DNA of 6,970 nucleotides from Candidatus Omnitrophota bacterium (lineage in GTDB: Bacteria; Omnitrophota; Gorgyraeia; JACOVV01): positions 1 through 6,970 of the forward strand of contig JAHFFC010000044.1 of assembly GCA_023248175.1 (NCBI GenBank). The letters are read 5' to 3'. Shown here in pieces: positions 1 to 6,465 of this stretch. The notes under the pieces are model-generated. The model did no database searches. It had not been told where the DNA came from and worked only from the letters and a program-made list of their open reading frames with translations. The first letter of the stretch is position 1; every line of letters begins with the position of its first letter. The position numbers were made by a program, and so were the translations under genes.

Positions 1-35
1 TTCGGCATTAACCCATTGTGGCACGGCCTCTTTCC

Positions 36-3000
36 TTACGCCAAAACCACTTCCGGTTCATGGGATTGGGAAACTTCGGCCGGCTTTGCCATCTTTACCG
101 AGATGATTTGGGAAATGCCGGGGCGTTCCATGGTGACGCCGTAGAGGACATCGGCAATCGTCATGGTCTTTTTGCTGTGGGTGATGATCAAAAACTGGGA
201 TTGATGGGTAAATTCCTTGAGGGTATCGCAGAAGCGGTCAATGTTGGCTTCATCCAAGGGGGCGTCTATCTCATCCAGGATGCAGAAGGGGCTCGGTTTG
301 GTTTTGAAGAGAGCGAAAAGAAGTGCTGTCGCTGTGAGCGCTTTCTCTCCACCGGAGAGAAGTGAAATATTCTGAAACTTCTTGCCGGTGGGCCGAACCA
401 TGATTTCGATCCCGCTTTCCAAAACCTCTTCCTGATCCACCAAAATCAGTTGGGCGTCGCCGCCGTCAAAGAGCTTTGTAAAATAGTGATGAAAATGCGT
501 TTGGATTTTTTCGAAAGTCTCTCTGAAAAGGGCCCGGGTCGTCCTCCGGATTTTCTGGATTGCCGAGGTGAGTGATTCCTTCGAAGAGACTAGGTCTTGC
601 TCCTGAGTCGTTAAAAATTGCAACCGCTCTGTCAATTCTTTATGCTCTTCTAACGCCGCAACGTTGACCGGTCCCATCTGTTGGAGCTTCTGACGTAACT
701 GTTGAAGTTCGGCCTGTGCCTGATCTAGTTGACATTCCAGCTGTACTTCTGCCAATGCCGCTGTCTCAACTTGATAGGAATCACGAAGCCGAAGCAGGAG
801 ATGCTCGATTTTTACATCCATTTCTTTAGTTTCCATCTGCGCCAGATGAACTGTCTCCTGAATCTGCTGCCTCTTCTCCTGCAAAGCCCGTTCTTCGGTT
901 TCAACGTTTCTTAACTCTGCCTCAAACCCTGTTTGCTGATTTTTTAGAAGGTTCAACTCTCTCTGGAAATCTTGGCGCTGCTTTTCCCATGCCCGCGCCT
1001 GTTGTTCCAGTTCCAGAACTGCCGCTTGCGATTGATCAATCCTCTCTTCAAGTTCCCGAATGCTCGTTTGTCGTCCTCGCTGTGACTCTTCTTCATTGGC
1101 TAAAGTCTGTCGTAAGAATTCCGTCGTTCTTTTTTGTTTCTCCGCTTCACGGGTCAACGCATTCAACTCAGTTCTAATTTCGGTCAAACGGATCTGACGA
1201 CTCTCTCGTTCCTGGTCCCTGGTGAGAATCAGCTGCTTTGAATCCTCTAATTGTCGGTGCTCTTTCCGATGGGTCTCTTCCGCCTGTGCTGTCAAGATCT
1301 TTAACTCGGCTTCTCTTTTTTCCAGCATCTGGCGCTCAATAACAAGTTGAGCTGTTTCTTTTTCAAGAACGGTCTTCTGCAAGAGGAGAGATTGAGTTCG
1401 TCGTCCCAATTCCGCCCCCCCGGACTGCTGTTGAGTCAGTTCTTTTTCTAATTCCTGACTTCTTTGATGGGTATTTGTCTGTTGCTCTTCCAAATCGGAA
1501 ATAGTCTCTCTGGCATGATCGAGTTTACTCTTCAGCGTCTGGATCTGTTGTTCCATTTCTCGCTGTTCACTCTTTAACTGACGGATGCGGCTTTCACGGC
1601 CAATGAGAGTTGATTCCTGAGTTCCGCCCCTTCCTCCACTGATTAAGCCATTTCCCAAAAGACGACCATCCATCGTTACAAATCGCGACGACGATAATTC
1701 AATGTCCGCTAAATCAGAAGGATTCAATTCCCCAAGGAAAAACACATCTTTCAGTAAATATTCAATAGCCTGACGATAACGCTCGCCGCACCGGACAAAT
1801 TGAAGCAGTGGTTTCCCCTTCGCAGAATTTTCTTGTGCGCTTCCGGAGGCAGAATACGGAATCCACTCCAAAGAAAGAAGAGTCACTTTCCCTTTTCCGC
1901 AACCGGCAACCACTTCCATTGCCTGGAGGGCGGTTTGAGTTTTATCCACGAGAACCGTCTGCAGATGTTCTCCCAACGCCGCCTCGACGGCCAACTCATA
2001 CCCCGGTTCCACTTCAATCAGATTGGCAATGCAGTCAAAAACCCCCTCTAAGAGCGGCTTTTCACCCGCCAGCAGGTATCGGACCCCTTCAGAAAAGCCT
2101 TCATACCGCACCCTCAAATCTTCCAGAAATTGAATTTTTGTAACCAGGGAACTTTGCAGATTCTCCTTTTGATGGAATTGTTCCGTCGTCTGCTGATAGG
2201 CAGATCGGAAAGTGGAAAGTTTTTCCAAAATCCGCGCCTCTGATTTTTGAAGCTCGTCCAACTGGATTTGATATTTCTGCTCAGACTGCAACAGCTTCTC
2301 CTTTTCTTCCTGTAATTGAGCCAGCTGTTGTAAAACGTCCTGCAGCTGTTTTGAGAAACGAGACTCCTGGCTCACCAGACTCTCTCTCTGTTGGACTGCA
2401 TGGAGCAGCTCGTTATTTAAATCAGTCTGCCGTCTCATTAAATCGGCCAGGCGCGATTGCCCCTGCGAGACAGCTTGTTCTTCTTCACGGATAGAATCAA
2501 TAAGGACTTGAATTTCTTTTTCCAGTAGCAACAGCTTTTCTTCCTTAATCTTCCGCTCGCTCTGTATCGTCTCCTGATCCTGTTCTCCTCGCTGAATCTG
2601 CGCGCTGAGCTGTTCAATACGTTGGGCAGCAACCGCCAATTCTCCCGAGAGCCGTTCTCTTTGACTCTGCCATTCTTCTTGTGTCTGTTTCTCCATTACT
2701 ACGCGATCCTCGCTAAGCCGGAAGGAGGCTTCTAACTGGGCCCACTCTTTTTCTTTCTCCTCTAAAACCTGGCGGTGGATAGCCAGTTCCCCTCTTATGA
2801 CCGCGGTTTTTTGGGAGCGATGCGATTCTTTCTCCGATAACTGCTGAAGCTCGGTTTCTAATTCGGATTTTTTCTGCTCCGCTTGAAGTTTTCTTTGATT
2901 GAATTGCCGGTAATCCAATGCCCCTAATCCAATCTCCAGTTTTTTGAGTTGTTCATAAAGTTGTTGATACTTTTGAGCTTTTGTCACCTGTCGCTCAATG

Positions 3001-3611
3001 GAACTGACTTGACGTTTGACCTCCAATAAAATATCCCGCACGCGAATCAGATTTTCTTCAGTCTGTTCCAGTTTCTTGAGCGCCTCTCTTTCTTTCACTT
3101 TATATTTGGTGATGCCGCTGGCCTCCTCAAAAATATCCCGCCGCTCATCCGGTTTCGCGGCAAGAACCTGGTCCATCTTCCCCTGCTCAATAATGGCATA
3201 TGCGCTGGTCCCCATGCCTGTCCCGGCAATTAAGTCGCTAATATCTTTTAGGCGCACCGGTACTTTGTTGATTAGGTACTCGCTTTCACCCGAGCGGTAG
3301 AGGCGTCGAGTAATTACAATTTCTTCGTAAGAAAGCTGGAAAAATTTTGTGGAGTTATCCAACGTGAGTGAGACTTCCGCGAAACCGAGCGATGGAACAT
3401 CGGCGGTACCGTTAAAGATCACATCCTGCATTTCAGATCCTCGAAGCTGGCGGGGGTTCTGTTCCCCTAGTACCCATTTAATCGAGTCTTGGAGGTTGGT
3501 TTTCCCACAGCCATTCGGACCCACAATCGCAGTGATCCCCTCGCCGAATTTGAGGAGGGTCTTCGTGGGAAACGATTTAAAACCGTAAAGTTCAACCTGT
3601 TTGAGAAACAT
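36..3611 (-). CDS. smc: Chromosome segregation/condensation ATPase Smc, full length
   Basis: Structural-maintenance-of-chromosomes protein of 1191 residues, the usual length for bacterial Smc. It forms the ATP-driven DNA-loop-extruding homodimer that, with ScpA/ScpB (not in this window), organises and segregates the nucleoid. Seen in the sequence: Walker A GPNGCGKTN (31-39), Arg57 in QLRG (the position of the family's arginine finger), Q-loop Gln143 in IIEQG, and a long Gln/Glu/Lys-rich coiled coil (about 165-500). The hinge spans about 505-665 and ends in a Gly-rich GLISGGRGG. A second coiled coil runs to about 1020. Then come the ABC signature LSGGEK (1085-1090), Walker B CILDEID with Asp1113/Glu1114, D-loop PLDEA and switch His1145. 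The start is secure because MFLKQVELYGFKSF matches where the family begins. No Shine-Dalgarno is visible upstream. Walker A has Cys and Thr in place of the common Ser residues, a tolerated variation. No frameshift is seen. The downstream gene is outside the window. Confidence 0.97.
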   Translation of the reverse strand: MFLKQVELYGFKSFPTKTLLKFGEGITAIVGPNGCGKTNLQDSIKWVLGEQNPRQLRGSEMQDVIFNGTADVPSLGFAEVSLTLDNSTKFFQLSYEEIVITRRLYRSGESEYLINKVPVRLKDISDLIAGTGMGTSAYAIIEQGKMDQVLAAKPDERRDIFEEASGITKYKVKEREALKKLEQTEENLIRVRDILLEVKRQVSSIERQVTKAQKYQQLYEQLKKLEIGLGALDYRQFNQRKLQAEQKKSELETELQQLSEKESHRSQKTAVIRGELAIHRQVLEEKEKEWAQLEASFRLSEDRVVMEKQTQEEWQSQRERLSGELAVAAQRIEQLSAQIQRGEQDQETIQSERKIKEEKLLLLEKEIQVLIDSIREEEQAVSQGQSRLADLMRRQTDLNNELLHAVQQRESLVSQESRFSKQLQDVLQQLAQLQEEKEKLLQSEQKYQIQLDELQKSEARILEKLSTFRSAYQQTTEQFHQKENLQSSLVTKIQFLEDLRVRYEGFSEGVRYLLAGEKPLLEGVFDCIANLIEVEPGYELAVEAALGEHLQTVLVDKTQTALQAMEVVAGCGKGKVTLLSLEWIPYSASGSAQENSAKGKPLLQFVRCGERYRQAIEYLLKDVFFLGELNPSDLADIELSSSRFVTMDGRLLGNGLISGGRGGTQESTLIGRESRIRQLKSEQREMEQQIQTLKSKLDHARETISDLEEQQTNTHQRSQELEKELTQQQSGGAELGRRTQSLLLQKTVLEKETAQLVIERQMLEKREAELKILTAQAEETHRKEHRQLEDSKQLILTRDQERESRQIRLTEIRTELNALTREAEKQKRTTEFLRQTLANEEESQRGRQTSIRELEERIDQSQAAVLELEQQARAWEKQRQDFQRELNLLKNQQTGFEAELRNVETEERALQEKRQQIQETVHLAQMETKEMDVKIEHLLLRLRDSYQVETAALAEVQLECQLDQAQAELQQLRQKLQQMGPVNVAALEEHKELTERLQFLTTQEQDLVSSKESLTSAIQKIRRTTRALFRETFEKIQTHFHHYFTKLFDGGDAQLILVDQEEVLESGIEIMVRPTGKKFQNISLLSGGEKALTATALLFALFKTKPSPFCILDEIDAPLDEANIDRFCDTLKEFTHQSQFLIITHSKKTMTIADVLYGVTMERPGISQIISVKMAKPAEVSQSHEPEVVLA

Positions 3612-3626
3612 AAGTTATCGTAGTAA

Positions 3627-3655
3627 ATTTTAATGAGATTTCACAAGAAAGTAAA
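3627..3655 (-). promoter_or_regulatory. Predicted smc promoter
   Basis: Reading the minus strand, a -35-like TTTACT (3650-3655) is followed after 17 nt by a -10-like TAAAAT (3627-3632), five of six to consensus. The expected transcription start near 3620 would leave a leader of only about ten bases before the smc ATG. That fits the absence of any purine-rich ribosome site there. It lies back to back with the plus-strand promoter of the small gene. The call rests on pattern match only. Confidence 0.4.
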
Positions 3656-3665
3656 GCAGATAATG

Positions 3666-3694
3666 TTGCAACTTCTACTTTTTTGTGTTATATT
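3666..3694 (+). promoter_or_regulatory. Predicted promoter of the small plus-strand gene
   Basis: A -35-like TTGCAA (3666-3671) and a -10-like TATATT (3689-3694, five of six to consensus) are separated by the optimal 17 nt in an AT-rich stretch. Transcription would begin near 3701, about 28 bases before the preferred ATG. The -35 box lies only about 10 bp from the -35 of the divergent smc promoter, so one regulator could affect both. Pattern match only. Confidence 0.5.
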
Positions 3695-3714
3695 TAAGAG
3701 TAGGTATCAGGAAA

Positions 3715-3722
3715 GGGGGGAG
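3715..3722 (+). promoter_or_regulatory. Ribosome binding site of the small gene
   Basis: GGGGGGAG lies 6 bases upstream of the ATG at 3729, a workable spacing. It is too close to the in-frame ATG at 3723, and the still earlier ATG at 3633 lies upstream of the predicted promoter. This decides the start in favour of 3729. Confidence 0.5.
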
Positions 3723-3728
3723 ATGTTT

Positions 3729-3914
3729 ATGGTCGTTATTAAAGTAGTGTCCGTGGCGGTGTTACTCTACACTCTGCAAGCGAATATTCCGGAAGTGAAA
3801 ATACCTCAGCAGAATATTTTGCCAGCAATTGAGAATTCTCTTGGGCAAGAGCTCCAACTGGAACTCTTGGAAGAGAAACTGAGACTCATCCGGTCATTGC
3901 AGAAGTTTGCTTAA
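3729..3914 (+). CDS. Small hypothetical protein with N-terminal hydrophobic segment
   Basis: Predicted 61-residue protein that I do not recognise. The first 18 residues (a Lys at position 5, then VVSVAVLLYTLQA) look like a short signal peptide or membrane anchor. A Pro-containing stretch follows (about 20-34), then a Leu/Glu-rich C-terminal half (about 35-60) that should form an amphipathic helix, possibly a short coiled coil. A plausible promoter and a purine-rich ribosome site precede the ATG at 3729; the frame is open from 3633, but that longer start has no support. It is divergent from smc (117 bp gap) and convergent with fabF (33 bp gap), where rnc is often found. No RNase III motif is present. 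It could be a small secreted or membrane protein. A spurious ORF is possible, though the promoter/ribosome-site arrangement argues for a real gene. Confidence 0.55.
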   Translation: MVVIKVVSVAVLLYTLQANIPEVKIPQQNILPAIENSLGQELQLELLEEKLRLIRSLQKFA

Positions 3915-3918
3915 AATT

Positions 3919-3947
3919 AGAGGGTAGTGGTGTACGAACGACTCTCT
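3919..3947. terminator. Weak bidirectional terminator-like hairpin between convergent genes
   Basis: A 10-bp imperfect stem (3919-3928 with 3938-3947, one wobble and one mismatch) with a 9-base loop fills the gap between the small gene's stop and the fabF stop. On the plus strand it is followed by TTTAAT and on the minus strand by AATTTT. Position between convergent genes favours a terminator, but the U-runs are short and the stem is not GC-rich. Confidence 0.3.
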
Positions 3948-5183
3948 TTAATACGCTTTCAGCACTAACGTAGCGTTATGCCCGCCAAAACCGAAGGAAT
4001 TTGACATCGCGATGCGGATCTTCGCTTTTCGGGCGGTGTCTGGAACGTAATCCAAATCGCACTCGGGGTCTGGATCGGTCAGATTGATAGTCGGTGGAAT
4101 GATCCCTGTTTGAATCGTCATGGCCGTGGCGGCACATTCCACACCGCCAGCCGCTCCCAGTAAGTGCCCAATCATTGATTTATTGGAACTGATTGCCACT
4201 TTTTTGGCATGATCGCCGAAGGCCTTTTTCACTGCTAATGTTTCGATCTTATCATTGAGCGGTGTCGAGGTTCCGTGGGCATTGATATAGTCAACATCCT
4301 CGGGTTTAATTTTCGCATCCTTCAACGCAACCTTTATGCAACGGGAAGAACCATCCGCATCTGCGCAGGGGGCGGTCATATGATACGCGTCTCCGGTCAT
4401 GCCGTAACCGATAACTTCGGCATAAATTCTGGCCCCTCGCTTCTTGGCATGTTCCAGTTCTTCCAGGACAACAACTCCCGCCCCTTCTCCCATGACAAAA
4501 CCGTCTCTTTGTTTGTCAAACGGCCGGCTCGCATGCACAGGATCATCGTTTCTTCCGGAGAGAGCCTTAAGAGCTGTAAATCCCCCGATACACAGCGGTG
4601 TTAACACGCTTTCAGTCCCGCCAGTGACCATAGCCACGGCATCGCCGTGTTGAATAATTCTGGATGCATCGCCAATGGCATGACTGCCGGTAGCGCAGGC
4701 CGTCACCGGACAAGAACTAGGTCCCTTGAGTCCTAATGCAATGGATACATACCCCGCTCCCATGTTGGCGATCATTCGCGGGATGAGAAATGGCGTAATC
4801 CGATCCGGTCCATTCTCCATCAGATTCTGATATTCCTGTTCGATAATATTCAAGCTCCCCATGCCACAACCGACCATGACTCCAATTTCTTCAGGGTTCT
4901 CCCTGTTCAAGTCCAAACCGCAGTCCTGCCAAGCCATTTTCGCGGCTGCGACGGCATAATGGACAAACCACTCGGTCCGTTTCACTTCCTTCGCAGATAG
5001 GTACAGGAGAGGATTAAAGTTTTTTACTTCAGCAGCAATCCTGACAGAAAATTTGCTGGTGTCAAATCGTGTGATGAGTCCCACTCCATTCTTACCGGAG
5101 ACAAGCCCTTCCCAGAACTCTCGCATTGTATTCCCGATGGGAGTCACCGCACCCAATCCTGTGATGACGATTCGACGACTCAT
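3948..5183 (-). CDS. fabF: 3-oxoacyl-[acyl-carrier-protein] synthase II (FabF)
   Basis: Beta-ketoacyl-ACP synthase II, a cytoplasmic thiolase-fold condensing enzyme. It joins malonyl-ACP to acyl-ACP with loss of CO2 and so elongates fatty acids by two carbons. From the ATG at 5183 the protein is 411 residues, close to the 413 of E. coli FabF. The catalytic triad falls at identical numbers: Cys163 (in TACATGSH), His303 (in NAHGTST) and His340 (in SMIGHLLGAAG). The C-terminal FGFGGHN loop is present. This start is chosen because MSRRIVITGLGAVTPIG is the usual family N terminus. A weak AGAGAAG ribosome site precedes it. The frame is also open to a GTG at 5228, but those 15 extra residues are mostly encoded by the palindromic element at 5200-5291 and are probably not translated. 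It lies downstream of acpP on the same strand. Confidence 0.97.
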   Translation of the reverse strand: MSRRIVITGLGAVTPIGNTMREFWEGLVSGKNGVGLITRFDTSKFSVRIAAEVKNFNPLLYLSAKEVKRTEWFVHYAVAAAKMAWQDCGLDLNRENPEEIGVMVGCGMGSLNIIEQEYQNLMENGPDRITPFLIPRMIANMGAGYVSIALGLKGPSSCPVTACATGSHAIGDASRIIQHGDAVAMVTGGTESVLTPLCIGGFTALKALSGRNDDPVHASRPFDKQRDGFVMGEGAGVVVLEELEHAKKRGARIYAEVIGYGMTGDAYHMTAPCADADGSSRCIKVALKDAKIKPEDVDYINAHGTSTPLNDKIETLAVKKAFGDHAKKVAISSNKSMIGHLLGAAGGVECAATAMTIQTGIIPPTINLTDPDPECDLDYVPDTARKAKIRIAMSNSFGFGGHNATLVLKAY

Positions 5184-5199
5184 ATCTTCTCTAAAATTC

Positions 5200-5291
5200 T
5201 TTAGCCACGAACGAACACGAATGGACACAAATGAACAATTCTATTAAAAGCCTTTTTAATTTGTGTCAATTCGTCAATATTCGTGGCTAAA
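5200..5291. repeat. Palindromic element between acpP and fabF
   Basis: A 92-bp imperfect palindrome with perfect 12-bp ends: TTTAGCCACGAA (5200-5211) and its reverse complement (5280-5291). Inner arms also pair (ACGAAT.GACACAAAT.AA in both), leaving an AT-rich centre around 5236-5255. It occupies most of the acpP-fabF gap and would be in the fab transcript, where it could form a long hairpin ending 16 bases before the fabF ATG. No convincing target-site duplication is seen. Similar 'TTAGCCACGAAT...ATTCGTGGCTAA' palindromes are, from memory, dispersed in genomes of several uncultured bacteria. No protein is encoded. Confidence 0.85.
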
Positions 5292-5311
5292 TATTTGGAG
5301 TCAAAATGGCA

Positions 5312-5560
5312 CTAGGCTTTTGCCTTGCCAGCTTTAGTCTCGATGTAACGAACCGCATCCTCAACTGTAGCCATCTTCTCGGCATCTTCATCAGGAATCT
5401 CAATGCCAAACTCCTCTTCCAACGCCATGACCAGTTCCACGGTATCCAGTGAGTCAGCTCCAAGATCATCAATGAAAGAAGCCTTGTCGGTCACTTCTTC
5501 CTCTTTAACCCCCAGCTGTTCCGCTACGATCGCTTTAACTTTATCTGCAACTGCTGCCAT
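5312..5560 (-). CDS. acpP: Acyl carrier protein (AcpP)
   Basis: Small acidic four-helix protein of 82 residues (E. coli ACP has about 78). It carries growing acyl chains as thioesters on a 4'-phosphopantetheine arm through fatty acid synthesis. The attachment site is Ser37 in [10 protein letters not shown], the canonical DSL motif at the start of helix II. The recognition helix that docks to FabF and FabG is Glu/Asp-rich ([22 protein letters not shown]). The C terminus has a short Lys/Ala tail (KAGKAKA). The start is set by a strong AAGGAGG seven bases upstream. It lies between fabG and fabF, the common arrangement. Both flanking gaps carry large palindromes, which may affect how much acpP message accumulates relative to its neighbours. 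Confidence 0.97.
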   Translation of the reverse strand: MAAVADKVKAIVAEQLGVKEEEVTDKASFIDDLGADSLDTVELVMALEEEFGIEIPDEDAEKMATVEDAVRYIETKAGKAKA

Positions 5561-5567
5561 TCGGAAA

Positions 5568-5574
5568 CCTCCTT
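5568..5574 (-). promoter_or_regulatory. Strong acpP Shine-Dalgarno
   Basis: AAGGAGG on the minus strand, 7 bases before the acpP ATG, is by far the best ribosome site in the window; smc, fabF and fabG have weak or no visible site. It lies only 3 bases past the end of the closing stem of the palindrome at 5578-5666, so it stays single-stranded if that stem forms. Strong initiation fits the high ACP level cells need. Confidence 0.85.
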
Positions 5575-5577
5575 GTT

Positions 5578-5666
5578 ATCTCACCACCTGATTTGCCAGC
5601 CTTCGGCTGGCATTGGCATGTTTTACGTGCCAATCCGCCTACGACGGATAAATTAGGTGGTGGGAT
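5578..5666. repeat. Three-hairpin palindromic element between fabG and acpP
   Basis: An 89-bp structured element. The 17-nt ends (5578-5594 and 5650-5666) pair throughout, counting two G-T wobbles, with core CACCACCT/AGGTGGTG. Inside are three consecutive hairpins: GCCAGCC-TTC-GGCTGGC (5595-5611); a 10-bp stem with one wobble, ATTGGCATGT/ACGTGCCAAT, with a TTT loop (5612-5634); and a degenerate TCCG/CGGA hairpin (5634-5648). The fold resembles a cloverleaf. It fills the gap exactly: one end touches the fabG stop codon and the other stops 3 bases before the acpP Shine-Dalgarno. It has no tRNA features (no T-loop consensus, no CCA end) and no coding capacity. No target-site duplication was found. 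Confidence 0.85.
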
Positions 5667-6403
5667 CAAATCACCATTCCACCATCAACTTGAAGCACTT
5701 GACCTGTAATGTATCCTGCCTGATCTGACACAAGAAACAAGGCGGCCTCCGCCACATTTTCCGCCTTGCCAAAATACCCCAAGGGAATTTGACCTAATGC
5801 CGCCTCTTTCGCTTTCTGATCCATGCCCGAGGTCATCTCCGTCTCAATAAACCCGGGAGCCACCGCGTTGACACGGATAGAACGACTTGCTAATTCTCTC
5901 GCGAGACTCTTCGTCAATCCAATCATGCCTGCTTTGCTCGCCGCGTAATTGGACTGTCCCGCGTTTCCTGTTAATCCGATAATAGACGTGATGTTTAAAA
6001 TTGCACCGGATCGTTGCTGGATCATACTCTTTGAAACTGCCTTCGAACAAAGAAAGGCCCCCGTTAAATTGACGTCAATCACTTCCTGCCAATCCTGCAG
6101 GCTCATCCTCACCAGCAAACCGTCACGGGTGATACCCGCATTGTTGATTAGTATATGAATTTTGCCCCATTTGTCAAGGGTTTTCTGGACCATTTCCTGA
6201 ACTTGCTCTGGCTTTGAGACATCCACAGAGCAGGTTATCAAATCGACAGGATGGGAAAGCTCTTTTACGATGCTTCGCGCGTTTTCCGGATTGCGAGCGC
6301 AGAGCATAATAGAAGCTCCCTCCTCCGCGAACCGCCGGGCAATTGCCCATCCGATCCCCCTCGACGCCCCTGTCACAATGGCAACTTTGTCTTTAAGCAA
6401 CAT
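5666..6403 (-). CDS. fabG: 3-oxoacyl-[acyl-carrier-protein] reductase (FabG)
   Basis: Short-chain dehydrogenase/reductase of 245 residues (E. coli FabG 244) that reduces 3-ketoacyl-ACP to 3-hydroxyacyl-ACP with NADPH in the cytoplasm, normally as a tetramer. Seen: Rossmann TGASRGIG (11-18), NNAG (87-90), catalytic Asn112, Ser140, Tyr153 and Lys157 in the YxxxK motif, and the PGFIETEM segment (183-190). Numbering runs two ahead of E. coli FabG throughout. Arg131 and Arg174 fall at the positions of its two ACP-docking arginines, which supports FabG over another SDR. Arg15 and Arg37 fit NADPH use. The start MLLKDKVAIVTG is the usual one, though the ribosome site is weak. It is the first gene of the predicted fab transcription unit. 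fabD, a common upstream partner, is not adjacent. Confidence 0.96.
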   Translation of the reverse strand: MLLKDKVAIVTGASRGIGWAIARRFAEEGASIMLCARNPENARSIVKELSHPVDLITCSVDVSKPEQVQEMVQKTLDKWGKIHILINNAGITRDGLLVRMSLQDWQEVIDVNLTGAFLCSKAVSKSMIQQRSGAILNITSIIGLTGNAGQSNYAASKAGMIGLTKSLARELASRSIRVNAVAPGFIETEMTSGMDQKAKEAALGQIPLGYFGKAENVAEAALFLVSDQAGYITGQVLQVDGGMVI

Positions 6404-6426
6404 GGAAGTTCTCGCTATTCTCCGTT

Positions 6427-6456
6427 AGTGTATCATCGTCGCTTCAGAGCTTGCAA
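6427..6456 (-). promoter_or_regulatory. Predicted fabG (fab cluster) promoter
   Basis: On the minus strand TTGCAA (-35, 6451-6456) is followed after 18 nt by TACACT (-10, 6427-6432), each four of six to consensus. The expected start near 6420 gives a leader of about 17 bases to the fabG ATG. The left copy of the direct repeat flanking the palindromic insertion begins at the edge of this -35 box, so the insertion replaced everything natively upstream of it. No operator-like inverted repeat is seen inside the promoter. Pattern match only. Confidence 0.4.
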
Positions 6457-6465
6457 TTAAAATCC

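Noticed and set aside
1..35. Possible start of a further minus-strand gene (GTG at 24, after GGAAAGAGG) downstream of smc
   Set aside because: Only eight codons are visible, too few to support a gene or identify a product, although ftsY often follows smc.
18..365. Plus-strand open frame of 115 codons
   Set aside because: It lies entirely opposite the conserved Smc head domain (signature and Walker B region) and has no independent support; it is an antisense shadow of smc.
2438..2632. Minus-strand 64-codon frame inside smc
   Set aside because: It is an alternative frame within the Smc coiled-coil coding sequence with no ribosome site or family match.
3633..3728. Longer start (ATG at 3633) for the small plus-strand gene
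   Set aside because: It lies upstream of the predicted promoter and lacks a ribosome site; GGGGGGAG is correctly spaced only for the ATG at 3729.
5184..5228. GTG start giving FabF a 15-residue N-terminal extension
   Set aside because: The extension is mostly encoded by the palindromic repeat, while the ATG at 5183 gives the family N terminus and puts Cys163, His303 and His340 at the E. coli numbers.
5287..5472. Minus-strand 61-codon frame overlapping acpP
   Set aside because: It overlaps the acpP coding sequence in another frame and runs into the palindrome; AcpP is unambiguous.
5578..5666. Cloverleaf shape suggesting a tRNA or tRNA-like gene
   Set aside because: There is no T-loop consensus, anticodon-loop pattern or CCA end, and the closing stem is 17 rather than 7 bp; it is a palindromic repeat.
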